Below, piece by piece: positions 1-8,568 of a DNA stretch of 64,000 bases. The number at the start of each line of letters is the position of its first letter. Positions within the stretch are counted from its first letter, which is position 1. The stretch lies in contig CP075370.1 in the NCBI GenBank assembly GCA_019454225.1, positions 1,478,001 to 1,542,000 of the forward strand, in the 5' to 3' direction. This DNA is from Paracoccaceae bacterium. GTDB taxonomy: Bacteria; Pseudomonadota; Alphaproteobacteria; Rhodobacterales; Rhodobacteraceae. A program made the position numbers and the translations under genes. The notes beneath the pieces are model-generated. The model saw only the letters and a list, made by a program, of their open reading frames with translations, did not search any database and had not been told where the DNA came from.

Positions 1-128
1 TCGAGCTTGAGATCGACGATCCGATGGAGGTCGCGTTCCTGCTTAAAGAGTTGGCCAACTTGACGCGTGCGCAAAAGGCGAAGCCTAAGGCCCTTTTGGC
101 GCTACCAAGGCCGGATGGCCGCCCATGA
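1..128 (+). CDS. C-terminal end of an early prophage protein (partial)
   Basis: An open frame enters the window with its first complete codon at position 3 and stops with TGA at 126-128. About 42 residues remain, starting ELEIDDPMEV and ending RPDGRP. The stop overlaps the gemA start as ATGA, so it is translationally coupled to gemA and belongs to the phage early operon. The fragment is too short to assign a family. Confidence 0.7.
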   Translation, partial: ELEIDDPMEVAFLLKELANLTRAQKAKPKALLALPRPDGRP

Positions 129-559
129 CCCGTGCCCTGAAGACGCTGATCCATGTGGCGGCGCGCGACCTGTGCCTTGATGCCGAGACGCGGCGCGACC
201 TGCAGCTGACTGTGACCGGCAAGGCCAGCCTGACCGACATGACTGAGGCCGACCTTGAAGCGGTGGTTGAAGCCCTGAAGAAGAGGGGGTTCAAGCCGTC
301 GGGCGGGGCGCGCGCCAGGCGCGCAGCCGCCCCGCGCGGCGACCTGCGCCTCGCGCATGTCCTCTGGGGCAAGCTCTCGAAGGCGGGCGCGGTCGCCACG
401 CCGGGGGCGAAGGGCCTCAATGCCTTCGTTCGTGTCCGGTTCGGCGCGGCCTGGGGGGCCGAGCCCATCGACGTGGACTCCCTGCGCGACGCGCGGAAGA
501 TCGCCACGCTGATCGAGGCGCTGAAGGCGATGTGCGCCCGCGCCGGAATCGAGGTCTGA
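125..559 (+). CDS. gemA: GemA-like regulatory protein (DUF1018, Mu gp16 type)
   Basis: This 144-residue protein resembles the GemA/DUF1018 family of Mu-like phages, which in Mu affects host gene expression and DNA topology early after infection. The N-terminal half is a helical segment with the family-like stretch IHVAARDLCLDAETRRDL and a following KASLTDM turn; a basic Ala/Arg-rich linker leads to the C-terminal part. Its place between the transposition region and the late activator is the usual one for gemA. It overlaps the upstream gene by four bases and is followed after three bases by a GTG-started gene. Family assignment is from sequence reading and synteny. Confidence 0.75.
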   Translation: MTRALKTLIHVAARDLCLDAETRRDLQLTVTGKASLTDMTEADLEAVVEALKKRGFKPSGGARARRAAAPRGDLRLAHVLWGKLSKAGAVATPGAKGLNAFVRVRFGAAWGAEPIDVDSLRDARKIATLIEALKAMCARAGIEV

Positions 560-562
560 GCC

Positions 563-823
563 GTGAAGAAGTCCCGGATCCGCGTCAGCGATCACGCCGT
601 CCTGCGCTACCTGGAACGGGTGGGCGGATTCGACGTGGAGCGCCTGCGGCGCGAGATCGGGCGGCGGGTCGAGGACGCGGTACTGGCCGGGGCCTGTGGC
701 GTGCAGATCGAGGGCGTGTCCTTCCGAGTCAAGGACGGTCCGGACGGGCCGGTGATCACGACCGTGATCGAGACGGAGTGGTTGGCGGGAGGCCACCAGC
801 GGGCAGAGGGCCGCGGGGAATGA
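563..823 (+). CDS. Small conserved phage protein of unknown function
   Basis: An 86-residue protein beginning with GTG three bases after gemA and ending in an ATGA overlap with the methyltransferase gene. It opens with a basic segment and a DHAVLRYLERV motif, then a helix rich in Arg/Glu and a short beta-rich tail. Similar small proteins sit beside gemA in Rhodobacterales Mu-like prophages, as far as I recall, but I cannot assign a function. Tight coupling on both sides supports it as a real gene. Confidence 0.6.
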   Translation: MKKSRIRVSDHAVLRYLERVGGFDVERLRREIGRRVEDAVLAGACGVQIEGVSFRVKDGPDGPVITTVIETEWLAGGHQRAEGRGE

Positions 824-1392
824 GCGACCTGGCCGCATTCCTGTCACTGCGCCCGGCGGGCGGGTTCGGCCTGATCATGGCCGACCCGCCCTGGTCCTAT
901 GCGATGCGGTCGGACAAGGGGTATGCCAAGGCCCCCGAGGGGCAGTACCGCACGATGTCGGTCGAGGCGATTTCCCGCCTTCCGGTCGAGCTGCTGGCCG
1001 CCCCCGACTGCGTCCTGTGGCTCTGGGCCGTGAACCCCCAGTTGCCGCAGGCGCTTGCCGTCATGGAGGCGTGGGGGTTCGCGTTCAAGACCGCCGGCCA
1101 CTGGGCCAAGGTCACGAAATCGGGCAAGCAGACCTTCGGCACCGGCTACATCCTGCGCTGTGCGGGCGAGCCCTTCCTGATCGGGACGCGCGGCGCGCCG
1201 GTCACGACGCGCGGCGTGCGGTCGGTCATCATCGGGGAGGCGCGCGAACACAGCCGCAAGCCGGAAGCGGCCTTCATCGCGGCCGAGCGGCTGATGCCCA
1301 ACGCACAGCGCTGCGAGCTCTTCTCGCGCCAGGCGCGCCCTGGCTGGGCCGCCTGGGGAGACGAGGCGCACAAGTTCGGGGGCGCGGAATGA
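820..1392 (+). CDS. MT-A70 family DNA N6-adenine methyltransferase
   Basis: A 190-residue protein with the MT-A70 catalytic motif DPPW at residues 22-25, a following Tyr-rich loop and a C-terminal region ending in a polar helix. The family transfers a methyl group from S-adenosylmethionine to N6 of adenine; phage members modify DNA, often to evade restriction. ATG at 820 is chosen because it overlaps the previous stop as ATGA and leaves a normal family length; the frame is open further upstream but has no better start. The gene lies in the early-to-middle region, far from the second adenine methylase at the prophage right end. Confidence 0.88.
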   Translation: MSDLAAFLSLRPAGGFGLIMADPPWSYAMRSDKGYAKAPEGQYRTMSVEAISRLPVELLAAPDCVLWLWAVNPQLPQALAVMEAWGFAFKTAGHWAKVTKSGKQTFGTGYILRCAGEPFLIGTRGAPVTTRGVRSVIIGEAREHSRKPEAAFIAAERLMPNAQRCELFSRQARPGWAAWGDEAHKFGGAE

Positions 1393-1778
1393 CCGAGGCA
1401 CCCCGGCCCCCGGCCCATGTCGCGCCCTATGTCCAGGTGCTGGGCGTCGACGACGCCGTCGACTTCCTGATGACCTTCGGGGGCGGCGACCTCTATCTGG
1501 CCGATCGCCCGTCGCGGCGCAGCCGTCTGGCCGAGCGCTATGGGCCTGACCGCGCCGCCGCGCTGGCGGAGGCGGTGGGCGCGGTCAAGGTGCGGGTGCC
1601 GACGGCGAATGTGTGGATCGCGCATGTCCTGAAATCGCGGGGCTTGTCCGGCGACGAAATCGCGCGCAGGCTGCACGCCTCGAACGTATCGGTGCGCCGC
1701 TGGCTGAAGCAGCGCCCCGACCACGGCACCGGCCCGGCCGCGACGGGCGGTGATCCCCGGCAGATGTCGCTCCTCTGA
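1389..1778 (+). CDS. Mor/C-like late transcription activator
   Basis: A 129-residue protein with the Mor-family pattern GGGDLYLADRPSRRSRL in the middle and a C-terminal helix-turn-helix around residues 80-110 (GLSGDEIARRLHASNVSVRRW). In Mu, Mor and C are dimeric activators; C switches on the late promoters. This gene lies immediately before the lysis genes, the position of Mu C, and just upstream of the first copy of a 19-bp dyad that is repeated before the protease gene. It overlaps the methyltransferase stop by four bases. The activator role is inferred from family, position and the repeated dyad. Confidence 0.65.
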   Translation: MTEAPRPPAHVAPYVQVLGVDDAVDFLMTFGGGDLYLADRPSRRSRLAERYGPDRAAALAEAVGAVKVRVPTANVWIAHVLKSRGLSGDEIARRLHASNVSVRRWLKQRPDHGTGPAATGGDPRQMSLL

Positions 1779-1780
1779 AA

Positions 1781-1799
1781 CGCACACCGTTGCGGGTGT
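1781..1799 (+). promoter_or_regulatory. Putative late-activator binding site, Plys-like
   Basis: The gap between the activator and the endolysin contains ACACC, six bases, GGTGT: an inverted repeat with the same 6-bp spacer as the Mu C site (TTAT-N6-ATAA). The 19 bases around it match the site at 10,814-10,832 at 18 positions. In Mu, Plys lies at this place. No clear -10 box was found, so the promoter itself is inferred. Confidence 0.55.
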
Positions 1800-1877
1800 T
1801 TCCGCATGCCGCCTGACCGCCATGGTGGGGCAGGGCTGCGGTCGGGGCGACCGGCGGCACAATCCCCGGGGGCAGGC

Positions 1878-2813
1878 ATGCGGACAAGCGCGGAAGGCGT
1901 CGCGTTTCTTGAGAGGCACGAGGGTGTGGTGCTGCGCGCCTACCGCTGCCCGGCCGGGGTCTGGACTATCGGTGCTGGCCTGACTGCTGCCTCCGGTGTG
2001 GTGCAGCCGACAGCGGGGATGACGATCGACGCGGCCGAGGCGCGCCGACTGCTGATCCAGGCGCTGACCCGGAACTACGAGCCCGCGGTGGACAAGGCCA
2101 TGACGCGGCCCGCAGGCGCGAAGCAGCATGAGTTCGACGCGGGCGTCTCCTTTCACTTCAACACCGGCGCGATCGGCCGGGCGACTTGGGTGGGCCACTG
2201 GCGGGTCTATGCCTGGGACCAGGCTCGCGCCGCGCTGGCGGCCTGGAGGAAGGGCGGCGGCAAGGTCCTGCCGGGTCTGGTCAGGCGCCGGGCGGAGGAG
2301 TTCGCGCTGCTGCGCGAGGGCGACTATGGCCACGGTACCCCTGTCCGCCCGGACCGGCCGACGACGACCGCGGCTTCTGCCCGCATCGCGGCGCCGGTGA
2401 CCGCGGCCGAGGTGCCCGCGATCCGCGAGGCGCTGCAGGGGCTGGGCTACGAGGTCGGGCTCAACCCGGCGCAGGTCCGCGCAGGCGCGGTGCAGCAGTT
2501 CCAGCGCGACCACGGGCTGACCGATGACGGGATCATCGGCCGGGCCACGGCGTCGGTGCTGCAACGCGTCCTGGACGCCCGGGCGAAGTCTGCCCCGGCC
2601 GCCGCAGGTGCCGCCGCTGGCGGGGCGGTGGCGGGCGGATCGGGTGCCGTGCCCGATCTCGATGCCCTGACTGGCGGGCTGCCGGTGGGCGAGGCCGTGG
2701 CGGTTGCGGCGGTGCTGCGCCTGATCTGGCTGGCCTGGACCTATCGCGATGCCCTGGCCCCCGCTGTCCAATCGTTCTCGCCGCGACTGGCGGCCCTGAT
2801 GAGGAGCTTCTGA
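1878..2813 (+). CDS. Endolysin: GH24 lysozyme with peptidoglycan-binding domain and C-terminal membrane segment
   Basis: A 311-residue muramidase. The lysozyme catalytic spacing is present: Glu15, Cys24 and Thr30, exactly the E-D-T spacing of T4 lysozyme with Asp replaced by Cys, a common variant (motif CPAGVWTIG). Residues about 175-230 form a PG_binding_1-like domain (FQRDHGLTDDGIIGRAT), followed by an Ala/Gly-rich linker and one hydrophobic segment (about 270-295). ATG 1878 is chosen over an earlier in-frame ATG at 1806 because it starts at the conserved domain and leaves the dyad and leader upstream. It opens the lysis cassette and overlaps the next gene by one base. Confidence 0.85.
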   Translation: MRTSAEGVAFLERHEGVVLRAYRCPAGVWTIGAGLTAASGVVQPTAGMTIDAAEARRLLIQALTRNYEPAVDKAMTRPAGAKQHEFDAGVSFHFNTGAIGRATWVGHWRVYAWDQARAALAAWRKGGGKVLPGLVRRRAEEFALLREGDYGHGTPVRPDRPTTTAASARIAAPVTAAEVPAIREALQGLGYEVGLNPAQVRAGAVQQFQRDHGLTDDGIIGRATASVLQRVLDARAKSAPAAAGAAAGGAVAGGSGAVPDLDALTGGLPVGEAVAVAAVLRLIWLAWTYRDALAPAVQSFSPRLAALMRSF

Positions 2814-3181
2814 TGAAAGCCGTCGAAACGCTGGTGGGGGCCGCGCGTGCCATCCTGCTGTGGATGCTCGGGGTGGGGGCGATCGTGACCCTTGGCCTGT
2901 GGCTCCTGACGATCCTCTGGCCATCGCACGCGGAGGCGCAGGCGCAATGCGCGCCGCTCGACGCGGTCGAGGCGCAACTGCGCGACCGCTATGGCGAGCA
3001 GCTGCTGTTCGACGGCAGGGCAGCCAACGGCCACGCCATGGCGGTCCTGGTCAACCCGGATGGCACCACCTGGACGGCGCTGGTGGTCCGTCCGGACGGG
3101 ATTGCCTGCATGATGGCAAGCGGCACCGGCTGGGCTGCGGCGTCGCCCGCCGCGCCGGTGCCGCCCGGCACGGAGGGCTGA
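2813..3181 (+). CDS. Membrane-anchored or secreted protein of the lysis cassette
   Basis: A 122-residue protein with a strong hydrophobic segment at residues about 12-37, a possible signal cleavage region after AEAQA, and a C-terminal domain with the motifs RYGEQLLFDGR and TTWTALVVRPDG. It lies between endolysin and holin, so a lysis role such as spanin-like or regulatory is possible, but it does not show a recognisable spanin pair or lipobox. The start overlaps the endolysin stop. Confidence 0.65.
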   Translation: MKAVETLVGAARAILLWMLGVGAIVTLGLWLLTILWPSHAEAQAQCAPLDAVEAQLRDRYGEQLLFDGRAANGHAMAVLVNPDGTTWTALVVRPDGIACMMASGTGWAAASPAAPVPPGTEG

Positions 3182-3184
3182 TCG

Positions 3185-3697
3185 ATGTCCGCACTTGCCG
3201 CGCTTGCCCTTCAGGCGGGCCTGCCGCTGGTCGAGCGCATCCTGTCGGGCCGCCTCGGGCCCGCGAACGGCGCACTGGCCAGCGACGTCATCCGGGCCGT
3301 CGCCGCCCGCGCCGGTGCCGCGCCCGAGGCACTGGAGCAGCTGGCGGCAGACACCCCCGGCCGGGTCATCGAGGCGCTGCGCGCGGTCGAGGCGGGTGAT
3401 GCCGCCGACCGCACGGCGCTCTACCTGGCCGAGGTCGAGGCCCGCGCCGCGCTTGAGGCGCGCGAGCAGGACGAGCCCCTCTGGGCCCGCGCCTGGCGCC
3501 CGGCGGGCATGTACCTGCTCGGGTTCCTCTGGCTCTGGAACATCGTGCTGCTGCACGTCGCGAACGCCATCTGGCGGATCGCGCTTCCGCCCATGCCCTT
3601 CGAGCATCTGATCCAGATCAGCGGCCTGTACATGGGCCTCTACATGGGCGGGCACACGGTCAAGGACCTGGCTGCGAAATGGGGGGCCAAGGCATGA
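3185..3697 (+). CDS. Holin of the 3TM / GTA-holin type
   Basis: A 170-residue protein with a helical, Ala-rich N-terminal half and membrane segments in the C-terminal half (around 112-133 and 142-160), preceded by WARAWRPAGMYLLGF. This matches the 3TM holin family that releases RcGTA particles. Holins open the inner membrane so that endolysin reaches the wall. A GGAGG ribosome site lies about ten bases before ATG 3185, and the end overlaps the next start by four bases. Neighbouring endolysin supports the call. Confidence 0.78.
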   Translation: MSALAALALQAGLPLVERILSGRLGPANGALASDVIRAVAARAGAAPEALEQLAADTPGRVIEALRAVEAGDAADRTALYLAEVEARAALEAREQDEPLWARAWRPAGMYLLGFLWLWNIVLLHVANAIWRIALPPMPFEHLIQISGLYMGLYMGGHTVKDLAAKWGAKA

Positions 3698-4083
3698 CCC
3701 CCGCCGATACCTCCATCCAGTCGCTCGTCCTCTGGGCCGTGGCGCTGACCACGCTGTTCAACTTCATCTCGCTGATCTGGGGGGTCTTCTCGGGGCCTTC
3801 GCGCAAGAACGGGACCGAGATCGAGGCGCTGAAAACCCGCGTTGCCACACAGCACGAGGCGCTGATGGCGCGGCTTGGCGCGCATGGCGAGCGGATCGGC
3901 AATGTCGAGCAGGCCCTGCGCGCGATCCCCGCAAAGGAGGAGCTGCACGAGCTGGAGATCGCGATGACCCGGCTGCAGGGCGAGATGGCGACGATGTCCG
4001 AGGCGATGCGCGGCCAGAACGAGATCATGCGGCGCGTCGAGGCCCTGGTGGCGCGGCACGAAGATCATCTGCTGAAGAAGTGA
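3694..4083 (+). CDS. DUF2730 protein (Mu gp25 type)
   Basis: A 129-residue protein with one N-terminal membrane segment (residues about 9-30) followed by a long charged coiled coil. Proteins of this kind follow the lysis genes in Mu-like phages and belong to DUF2730; their role is unknown. ATG 3694 overlaps the holin stop as ATGA and is preferred to an in-frame ATG 15 bases upstream. The next gene follows after four bases. Confidence 0.78.
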   Translation: MTPADTSIQSLVLWAVALTTLFNFISLIWGVFSGPSRKNGTEIEALKTRVATQHEALMARLGAHGERIGNVEQALRAIPAKEELHELEIAMTRLQGEMATMSEAMRGQNEIMRRVEALVARHEDHLLKK

Positions 4084-4087
4084 CCCG

Positions 4088-4393
4088 ATGACCGATTACG
4101 AGAACGAGAGTGTCCGCCCAGACGCCCGGCTGATCATCCTGAAGGCGCTGGCCGCCCAGACGGACGAGCGGCTGCATTCGGGGTTCATCGGCGAGGAGCT
4201 GCGCCGCTTCGGCATCGACCGGCCGCGCGAGTGGGTGCACGGCGAGCTGGACTGGCTGGCCGAGATGGGAGCCGTCACGCTGACCAAGCCCGGCAGCGTG
4301 GTCGTGGCCACCCTTGCCGAAAAGGGCGCCCGCCACCTGCGGCGCTCTGTCGTGATCGAAGGCGTCAAACGCCCCGCGCGGCCGGGTGAATAG
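4088..4393 (+). CDS. Mu gp26-like phage protein (VpaChn25_0724 type)
   Basis: A 101-residue protein resembling the small winged-helix-like family that sits between the DUF2730 and DUF3486 genes in Mu-like phages. It shows an N-terminal helix (ARLIILKALAAQ), a central ELDWLAEMGAVTL motif typical of a wing, and the conserved C-terminal GVKRP. No function is established. Spacing to the neighbours is two to four bases. Confidence 0.72.
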   Translation: MTDYENESVRPDARLIILKALAAQTDERLHSGFIGEELRRFGIDRPREWVHGELDWLAEMGAVTLTKPGSVVVATLAEKGARHLRRSVVIEGVKRPARPGE

Positions 4394-4395
4394 GC

Positions 4396-4977
4396 ATGGC
4401 CAGCGGGCGCGGGCGTCTGTCGAGTTTCGACCTTCTGCCGAAGGAGGCCGATCACATTGTCGCCTGGGCGGCCGGGGAACTGGCCGACCGGGAAAAGACG
4501 CAGACCGACATCTACGCCGAGTTCGTGACGCGCTGCGAGGCGCTGATGAAGGAACATCGGGGCGAGCTTGAGTTCCGCATTCCGGCATTCGCCTCGTTCA
4601 ACCGTTTCAGCCTGCGGCAGGCGCGGCTGTCGCGACGGCTGGACCAGACGCGCGAGATCGTCGCGGTCCTGAGCCAGAAGCACGATGCCAAGGCCAGCGA
4701 CGACCTGACGATCATGGCGGCCGAGATGGTCAAGGCCGTCGTCCTGCACATGCTGGGTGACGCGGCCGACGGTGTCGAGCCGAAGGAGCTGAAGGCGTTG
4801 GCCGATGGCCTGCGCGCGGCGCAGGCGGCGCAGAACATGAGCGCCGATCGGCGGGCGAAGATCGAGGCGGCGGTAAAGGACCGGATGGCCGAGGCGGTCG
4901 ATACCGTCGCCAGGGCGCGCGGCCTGACTGGCGACACGACCGAGGCGATCAAGCGCGAAATTCTGGGGGTGGTGTGA
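4396..4977 (+). CDS. DUF3486 protein, presumed small terminase subunit (Mu gp27 type)
   Basis: A 193-residue helical protein starting with the family-like RGRLSSFDLLPKEADHIV. The DUF3486 family always precedes the large terminase in Mu-like phages and is thought to be the small terminase that recognises prophage DNA during headful packaging. A helix-turn-helix-like segment occupies residues 10-60, followed by a long charged helical region. It overlaps the next start by one base. Confidence 0.8.
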   Translation: MASGRGRLSSFDLLPKEADHIVAWAAGELADREKTQTDIYAEFVTRCEALMKEHRGELEFRIPAFASFNRFSLRQARLSRRLDQTREIVAVLSQKHDAKASDDLTIMAAEMVKAVVLHMLGDAADGVEPKELKALADGLRAAQAAQNMSADRRAKIEAAVKDRMAEAVDTVARARGLTGDTTEAIKREILGVV

Positions 4978-5252
4978 TGCCCGCGACACCTGCCGAAGTG
5001 GCGAATGATCTGGCGGCGCAGGGGGCGTTCTTCCTGCGCCGGGATGAGGACGTGGCGCGCGCCTGCCGTGAAGCCGCGCGGGTGATCCGCAAGCTCCTGG
5101 CCGGGGAGCATGTGGACGGGCGCACCTGGCATGGCCTTCAGGACCGGATGACGTGGCTCGACTTCAGGTTCCGCAGCCAGCCGGACACGCAGATCGCCAA
5201 GTCGATCAGCCGCGGGCTTCAAACGCTCCGGGACTTGAGGGCGGCCGGATGA
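4977..5252 (+). CDS. Small phage protein before the large terminase, unknown
   Basis: A 91-residue soluble protein, helical and Arg-rich, with no domain I recognise. It overlaps the small-terminase stop by one base and the large-terminase start by four. The ATG at 4977 is preferred to the GTG three bases earlier. Placement suggests a packaging-related accessory, which is inference only. Confidence 0.6.
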   Translation: MPATPAEVANDLAAQGAFFLRRDEDVARACREAARVIRKLLAGEHVDGRTWHGLQDRMTWLDFRFRSQPDTQIAKSISRGLQTLRDLRAAG

Positions 5253-6898
5253 CCGCGATCCCCAGCCAGGTCGAGTGGGCGGCGGCACGCGCGGCCGCGA
5301 TGGATGCGATCCCGGGGATGGTGAAGGCCGAGGGGCTGCCGTCGGTCCTGTTGCCCTATCAGGCCCGCGCGGTGCATCTTCTGGACTCTGTCGCCGTCGA
5401 GGCGCTGTTCATCGAGAAGTCGCGCCGGATCGGCCTCACCTGGGGGCTCGGTGCCTATGCCGTCCTGCGCGCTGCGCGGCAGAAGTCGGCGGGCGGCATG
5501 GACGTCATGTACATCAGCTACAGCCGCGAGATGACGCGCGAGTTCATCGACGTCTGCGCGATGTGGGCGCGCGCCTTCGACAGCGCGGCGGCGGCCGTCG
5601 AGGAGACGGTCTTCGACCAGGGCGACGACGGCCGCGCGATCAACGCCTTCCGGATCAAGTTCGCCTCCGGCTTTGAGATCATGGCGCTGTCCTCGAGCCC
5701 GCGCGGCCTGCGCGGCAAGCAGGGCGTGGTGATCATCGACGAAGCGGCCTTCGTCGATGACCTCGCCGCCCTCCTGAAATCCGCCATGGCCTTCCTGATG
5801 TGGGGCGGGCAGGTGGTGGTCTGTTCCACGCATCTGGGCGCGGACAACCCGTTCAACGCCGAGATACAGGACATCCTGGCCGGGCGGTCGCCCTATGCCC
5901 ACATGCGGATCGATCTGGACCAGGCGCTGCACGACGGCCTCTTTCGGCGCATCTGCCTTGTGCGCGGCAAGACCTGGACGCCGGAGGCCGAGGCCGAATG
6001 GCGGCAGAAGATCCTCGACTTCTATCGCGACAATGCGGACGAGGAACTTTACTGCGTCCCGAGCCAGTCGTCCGGGTCCTGGCTGCCCGCCCCCCTGATT
6101 GAGGCGCGGATGACGGTCCAGGTGCCGGTGCTGCGGCTGGAACTGCCGAAGGACTACCTGCACCGCGATCGGTTGAGTCAGGAGGCGCTGATGGCGCCCT
6201 TCCTCGAGGCGCTGGACGCGCAGCTGGCCGGCTTGGACCTGACCCTGCGCTTTGCCTTCGGGTCCGACTTCGCGCGCCATGTGGACCTGTCCACCGGGTC
6301 ATTGATGGCCATTGAAACGGGCCTTAAACGCCGCGAGGTGCTGGCCTACGAGCTGCGCAACGTGCCGGGCAACGAGCAGAAGGACGTCGCCCGCAAGGTG
6401 CTGGGCCATGTCCGTGCGCGTCTGGTGGGGGCCGCCTTCGACGCGACCGGCATGGGCTGGACCGTCGCCGAGGACATGGGGCGCATCTTCGGGCTGCGCG
6501 AAACCCCCGAGGGCGCGGGACTGATCATCGCCCTGAAGTTCACCGAGGAATGGTACCGGCTGGAGATGCCGCCCCTGAAGGCGGCGTTCGAGGATGACCA
6601 GATCGCGCTGATCCGCGATGCGGACCATCTGTCCGACCTGCGCGCCATCAAGCTGGTGCGCGGGATCGCGCGCCTGCCAGCGCTGCGCGAGGGCGACACC
6701 GGCAAGAAGCGCCATGGCGACCATGCCGTCGCGGTGGCGCTGGCGCACTGGGCCAGTCGCCTGCCCTGGACCGAATACGACTACCAGTCCGCCAAGCCGC
6801 AGGAGGCAGCCTCCGATCCTCTCGGTGGGCCGGATGAGGATACCGCGCGGGCCTGGTGGAAACCGCCGCTGGGCGCTGCGCTGAAAGGCTGGATGTGA
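5249..6898 (+). CDS. Large terminase (Mu gp28 type)
   Basis: A 549-residue packaging ATPase/nuclease. The N-terminal ATPase has a degenerate Walker A at IEKSRRIGLTWG and a Walker B at VVIIDEAAFVDD, followed by a coupling motif around VVVCSTH. The C-terminal part carries an RNase H-like nuclease region, with acidic positions in FGSDFARHVD and AFDATGMG and a DHAVAVALA segment. Large terminases pump DNA into the prohead and cut it. ATG 5249 is chosen because it overlaps the previous stop; an earlier open stretch overlaps the neighbouring gene. The stop overlaps the portal start. Confidence 0.9.
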   Translation: MTAIPSQVEWAAARAAAMDAIPGMVKAEGLPSVLLPYQARAVHLLDSVAVEALFIEKSRRIGLTWGLGAYAVLRAARQKSAGGMDVMYISYSREMTREFIDVCAMWARAFDSAAAAVEETVFDQGDDGRAINAFRIKFASGFEIMALSSSPRGLRGKQGVVIIDEAAFVDDLAALLKSAMAFLMWGGQVVVCSTHLGADNPFNAEIQDILAGRSPYAHMRIDLDQALHDGLFRRICLVRGKTWTPEAEAEWRQKILDFYRDNADEELYCVPSQSSGSWLPAPLIEARMTVQVPVLRLELPKDYLHRDRLSQEALMAPFLEALDAQLAGLDLTLRFAFGSDFARHVDLSTGSLMAIETGLKRREVLAYELRNVPGNEQKDVARKVLGHVRARLVGAAFDATGMGWTVAEDMGRIFGLRETPEGAGLIIALKFTEEWYRLEMPPLKAAFEDDQIALIRDADHLSDLRAIKLVRGIARLPALREGDTGKKRHGDHAVAVALAHWASRLPWTEYDYQSAKPQEAASDPLGGPDEDTARAWWKPPLGAALKGWM

Positions 6899-8568
6899 TG
6901 AAGAAGCCCCTCCTGATCGACGCCTACGGCCGCCCGCTTGAACGGTCGGCCCTGACCGAAGAGGTCATGGCTGCCACGCTGGGTGGCGTCCGCAGCCCGC
7001 TGACAGGCTATCCTGCCGACGGGCTGAACCCCGAACGGCTGGCCAGCATCCTGCGCGAGGCAGATGGCGGCGATCCGATCCGCTACATGGAACTCGCCCA
7101 GACGATCGAGGAACGCGACCTGCATTACGTGGGCGTGCTGGGCACCCGGCGCCGGTCGGTCAGCCAGCTCGATATCAGTGTCGAGGCGGCCGAGGAGGGC
7201 GGCGCGGAAGGGGAGCGCTGGGCAAAGGTCGTGCGCAAATGGCTGCAGCGCGAGGAGCTGCAGTCGGACCTCTTCGACATCCTCGACGCGATCGGCAAGG
7301 GCTACTCGGGGACCGAGATCATCTGGGACACTTCGGAGGGGCAGTGGGAACCCGCGCGGCTGGAATGGCGCGACCCGCGGTGGTTCCGGTTCGAGACCCG
7401 CGACCTGACGACGCCGATGCGCCTGCAGCCCAGTGGCGAGAAGGTGCCGCTTGAGCCCGGCAAGTTCATCTGGGCGGTGATGCGCGCGAAGTCTGGCCTG
7501 CCCCTGCGGTCCGGTCTTGCCCGGATCGTCGCGTGGGCGTGGATGTTCAAGGCCTACACGCAGCGGGACTGGGCGATCTTCACGCAGACCTATGGCCAGC
7601 CTGTCCGGGTAGGCAAATGGGGCACCGGGGCCAGCGAGGAGGACAAGTCAAAGCTGTTCCGCGCGGTGGCAAACATCGCGGGCGACATGGCCGCGATCAT
7701 CCCCGACACGATGCAGATCGACTTCATCGAAGCCGCGAACGTGGGAGCGGGGTCGAGCCTCTACAAGGATCGGGCCGACTGGCTGGATCAGCAGGTGTCA
7801 AAGGCCGTGCTTGGGCAGACGGCCACCACCGATGCCGTGACCGGTGGCCTCGGGTCCGGCAAGGAACACCGCCAGGTGCAGGAGGACATCGAGCGGGCCG
7901 ACGCGAAGGCCCTGTCGGCCACCCTGAACCGGGAACTGGTCGGGATCTGGATGGCGCTGAACGGCGTGCCGAAGCCGATGTGGCCCCGGTTGAAGATCGG
8001 TCGCCCCGAGCAGGAGGACCTTGCCGCCTTCGCCATGGCCGTGACGCCCTTCATCGACCGTGGGCTGCAGGTGTCCGAGGCGACGATCCGCGAGAAGTTC
8101 GCCTTGCCGGAGCCGGGCAGGGAGGACGCGCTTCTGCGCCCAAAAGGGGCCGGTCCTGCGTCCGGAACCGCTGATGACGTGTCGCCGGGTGCAGATGGCA
8201 CCGAGGCCCCGGGGCAGACTTCGCCGATTAAACGGGAATCCGGCGAATTTAAACGGGGTCAGCGCCTCCCGGGCATGGAGACGGCGGCGCAGGCGTTGAT
8301 GGCCTCTGGCGGCCCGTTTTCGGGGGTGGACCCGGCGGAGACCCTGACGCGCCAGCTGGCCCTCGAGGCGGCACCCGAGATGGCCCGGCTCGTCGCGCGG
8401 ATCGAGGCGATGGCACAGGCCGCCACCTCGCTCGGGGAGCTGCGTGAAATGATGCTGGCGGCCTTCCCTGATCTCGACGTGGCCAGCCTTGGCCGGGTCA
8501 TCGCACAGGGGCTTCTGGCGGCGCACCTTGGTGGTCGCGTCGCTGTCACCGAGGAAGACGATGGCTGA
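6898..8568 (+). CDS. Portal protein (DUF935, Mu gp29 type)
   Basis: A 556-residue DUF935 protein. Portal rings form the head vertex through which DNA enters and leaves. Family features are the N-terminal LIDAYGRPL, the helical clip region with the LYKDRADWLDQQVSKAVLGQ stretch, and the TTDAVTGGLGSG loop; a C-terminal helical tail of about 130 residues is more variable. It overlaps the terminase by one base and the MuF gene by eight. Confidence 0.9.
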   Translation: MKKPLLIDAYGRPLERSALTEEVMAATLGGVRSPLTGYPADGLNPERLASILREADGGDPIRYMELAQTIEERDLHYVGVLGTRRRSVSQLDISVEAAEEGGAEGERWAKVVRKWLQREELQSDLFDILDAIGKGYSGTEIIWDTSEGQWEPARLEWRDPRWFRFETRDLTTPMRLQPSGEKVPLEPGKFIWAVMRAKSGLPLRSGLARIVAWAWMFKAYTQRDWAIFTQTYGQPVRVGKWGTGASEEDKSKLFRAVANIAGDMAAIIPDTMQIDFIEAANVGAGSSLYKDRADWLDQQVSKAVLGQTATTDAVTGGLGSGKEHRQVQEDIERADAKALSATLNRELVGIWMALNGVPKPMWPRLKIGRPEQEDLAAFAMAVTPFIDRGLQVSEATIREKFALPEPGREDALLRPKGAGPASGTADDVSPGADGTEAPGQTSPIKRESGEFKRGQRLPGMETAAQALMASGGPFSGVDPAETLTRQLALEAAPEMARLVARIEAMAQAATSLGELREMMLAAFPDLDVASLGRVIAQGLLAAHLGGRVAVTEEDDG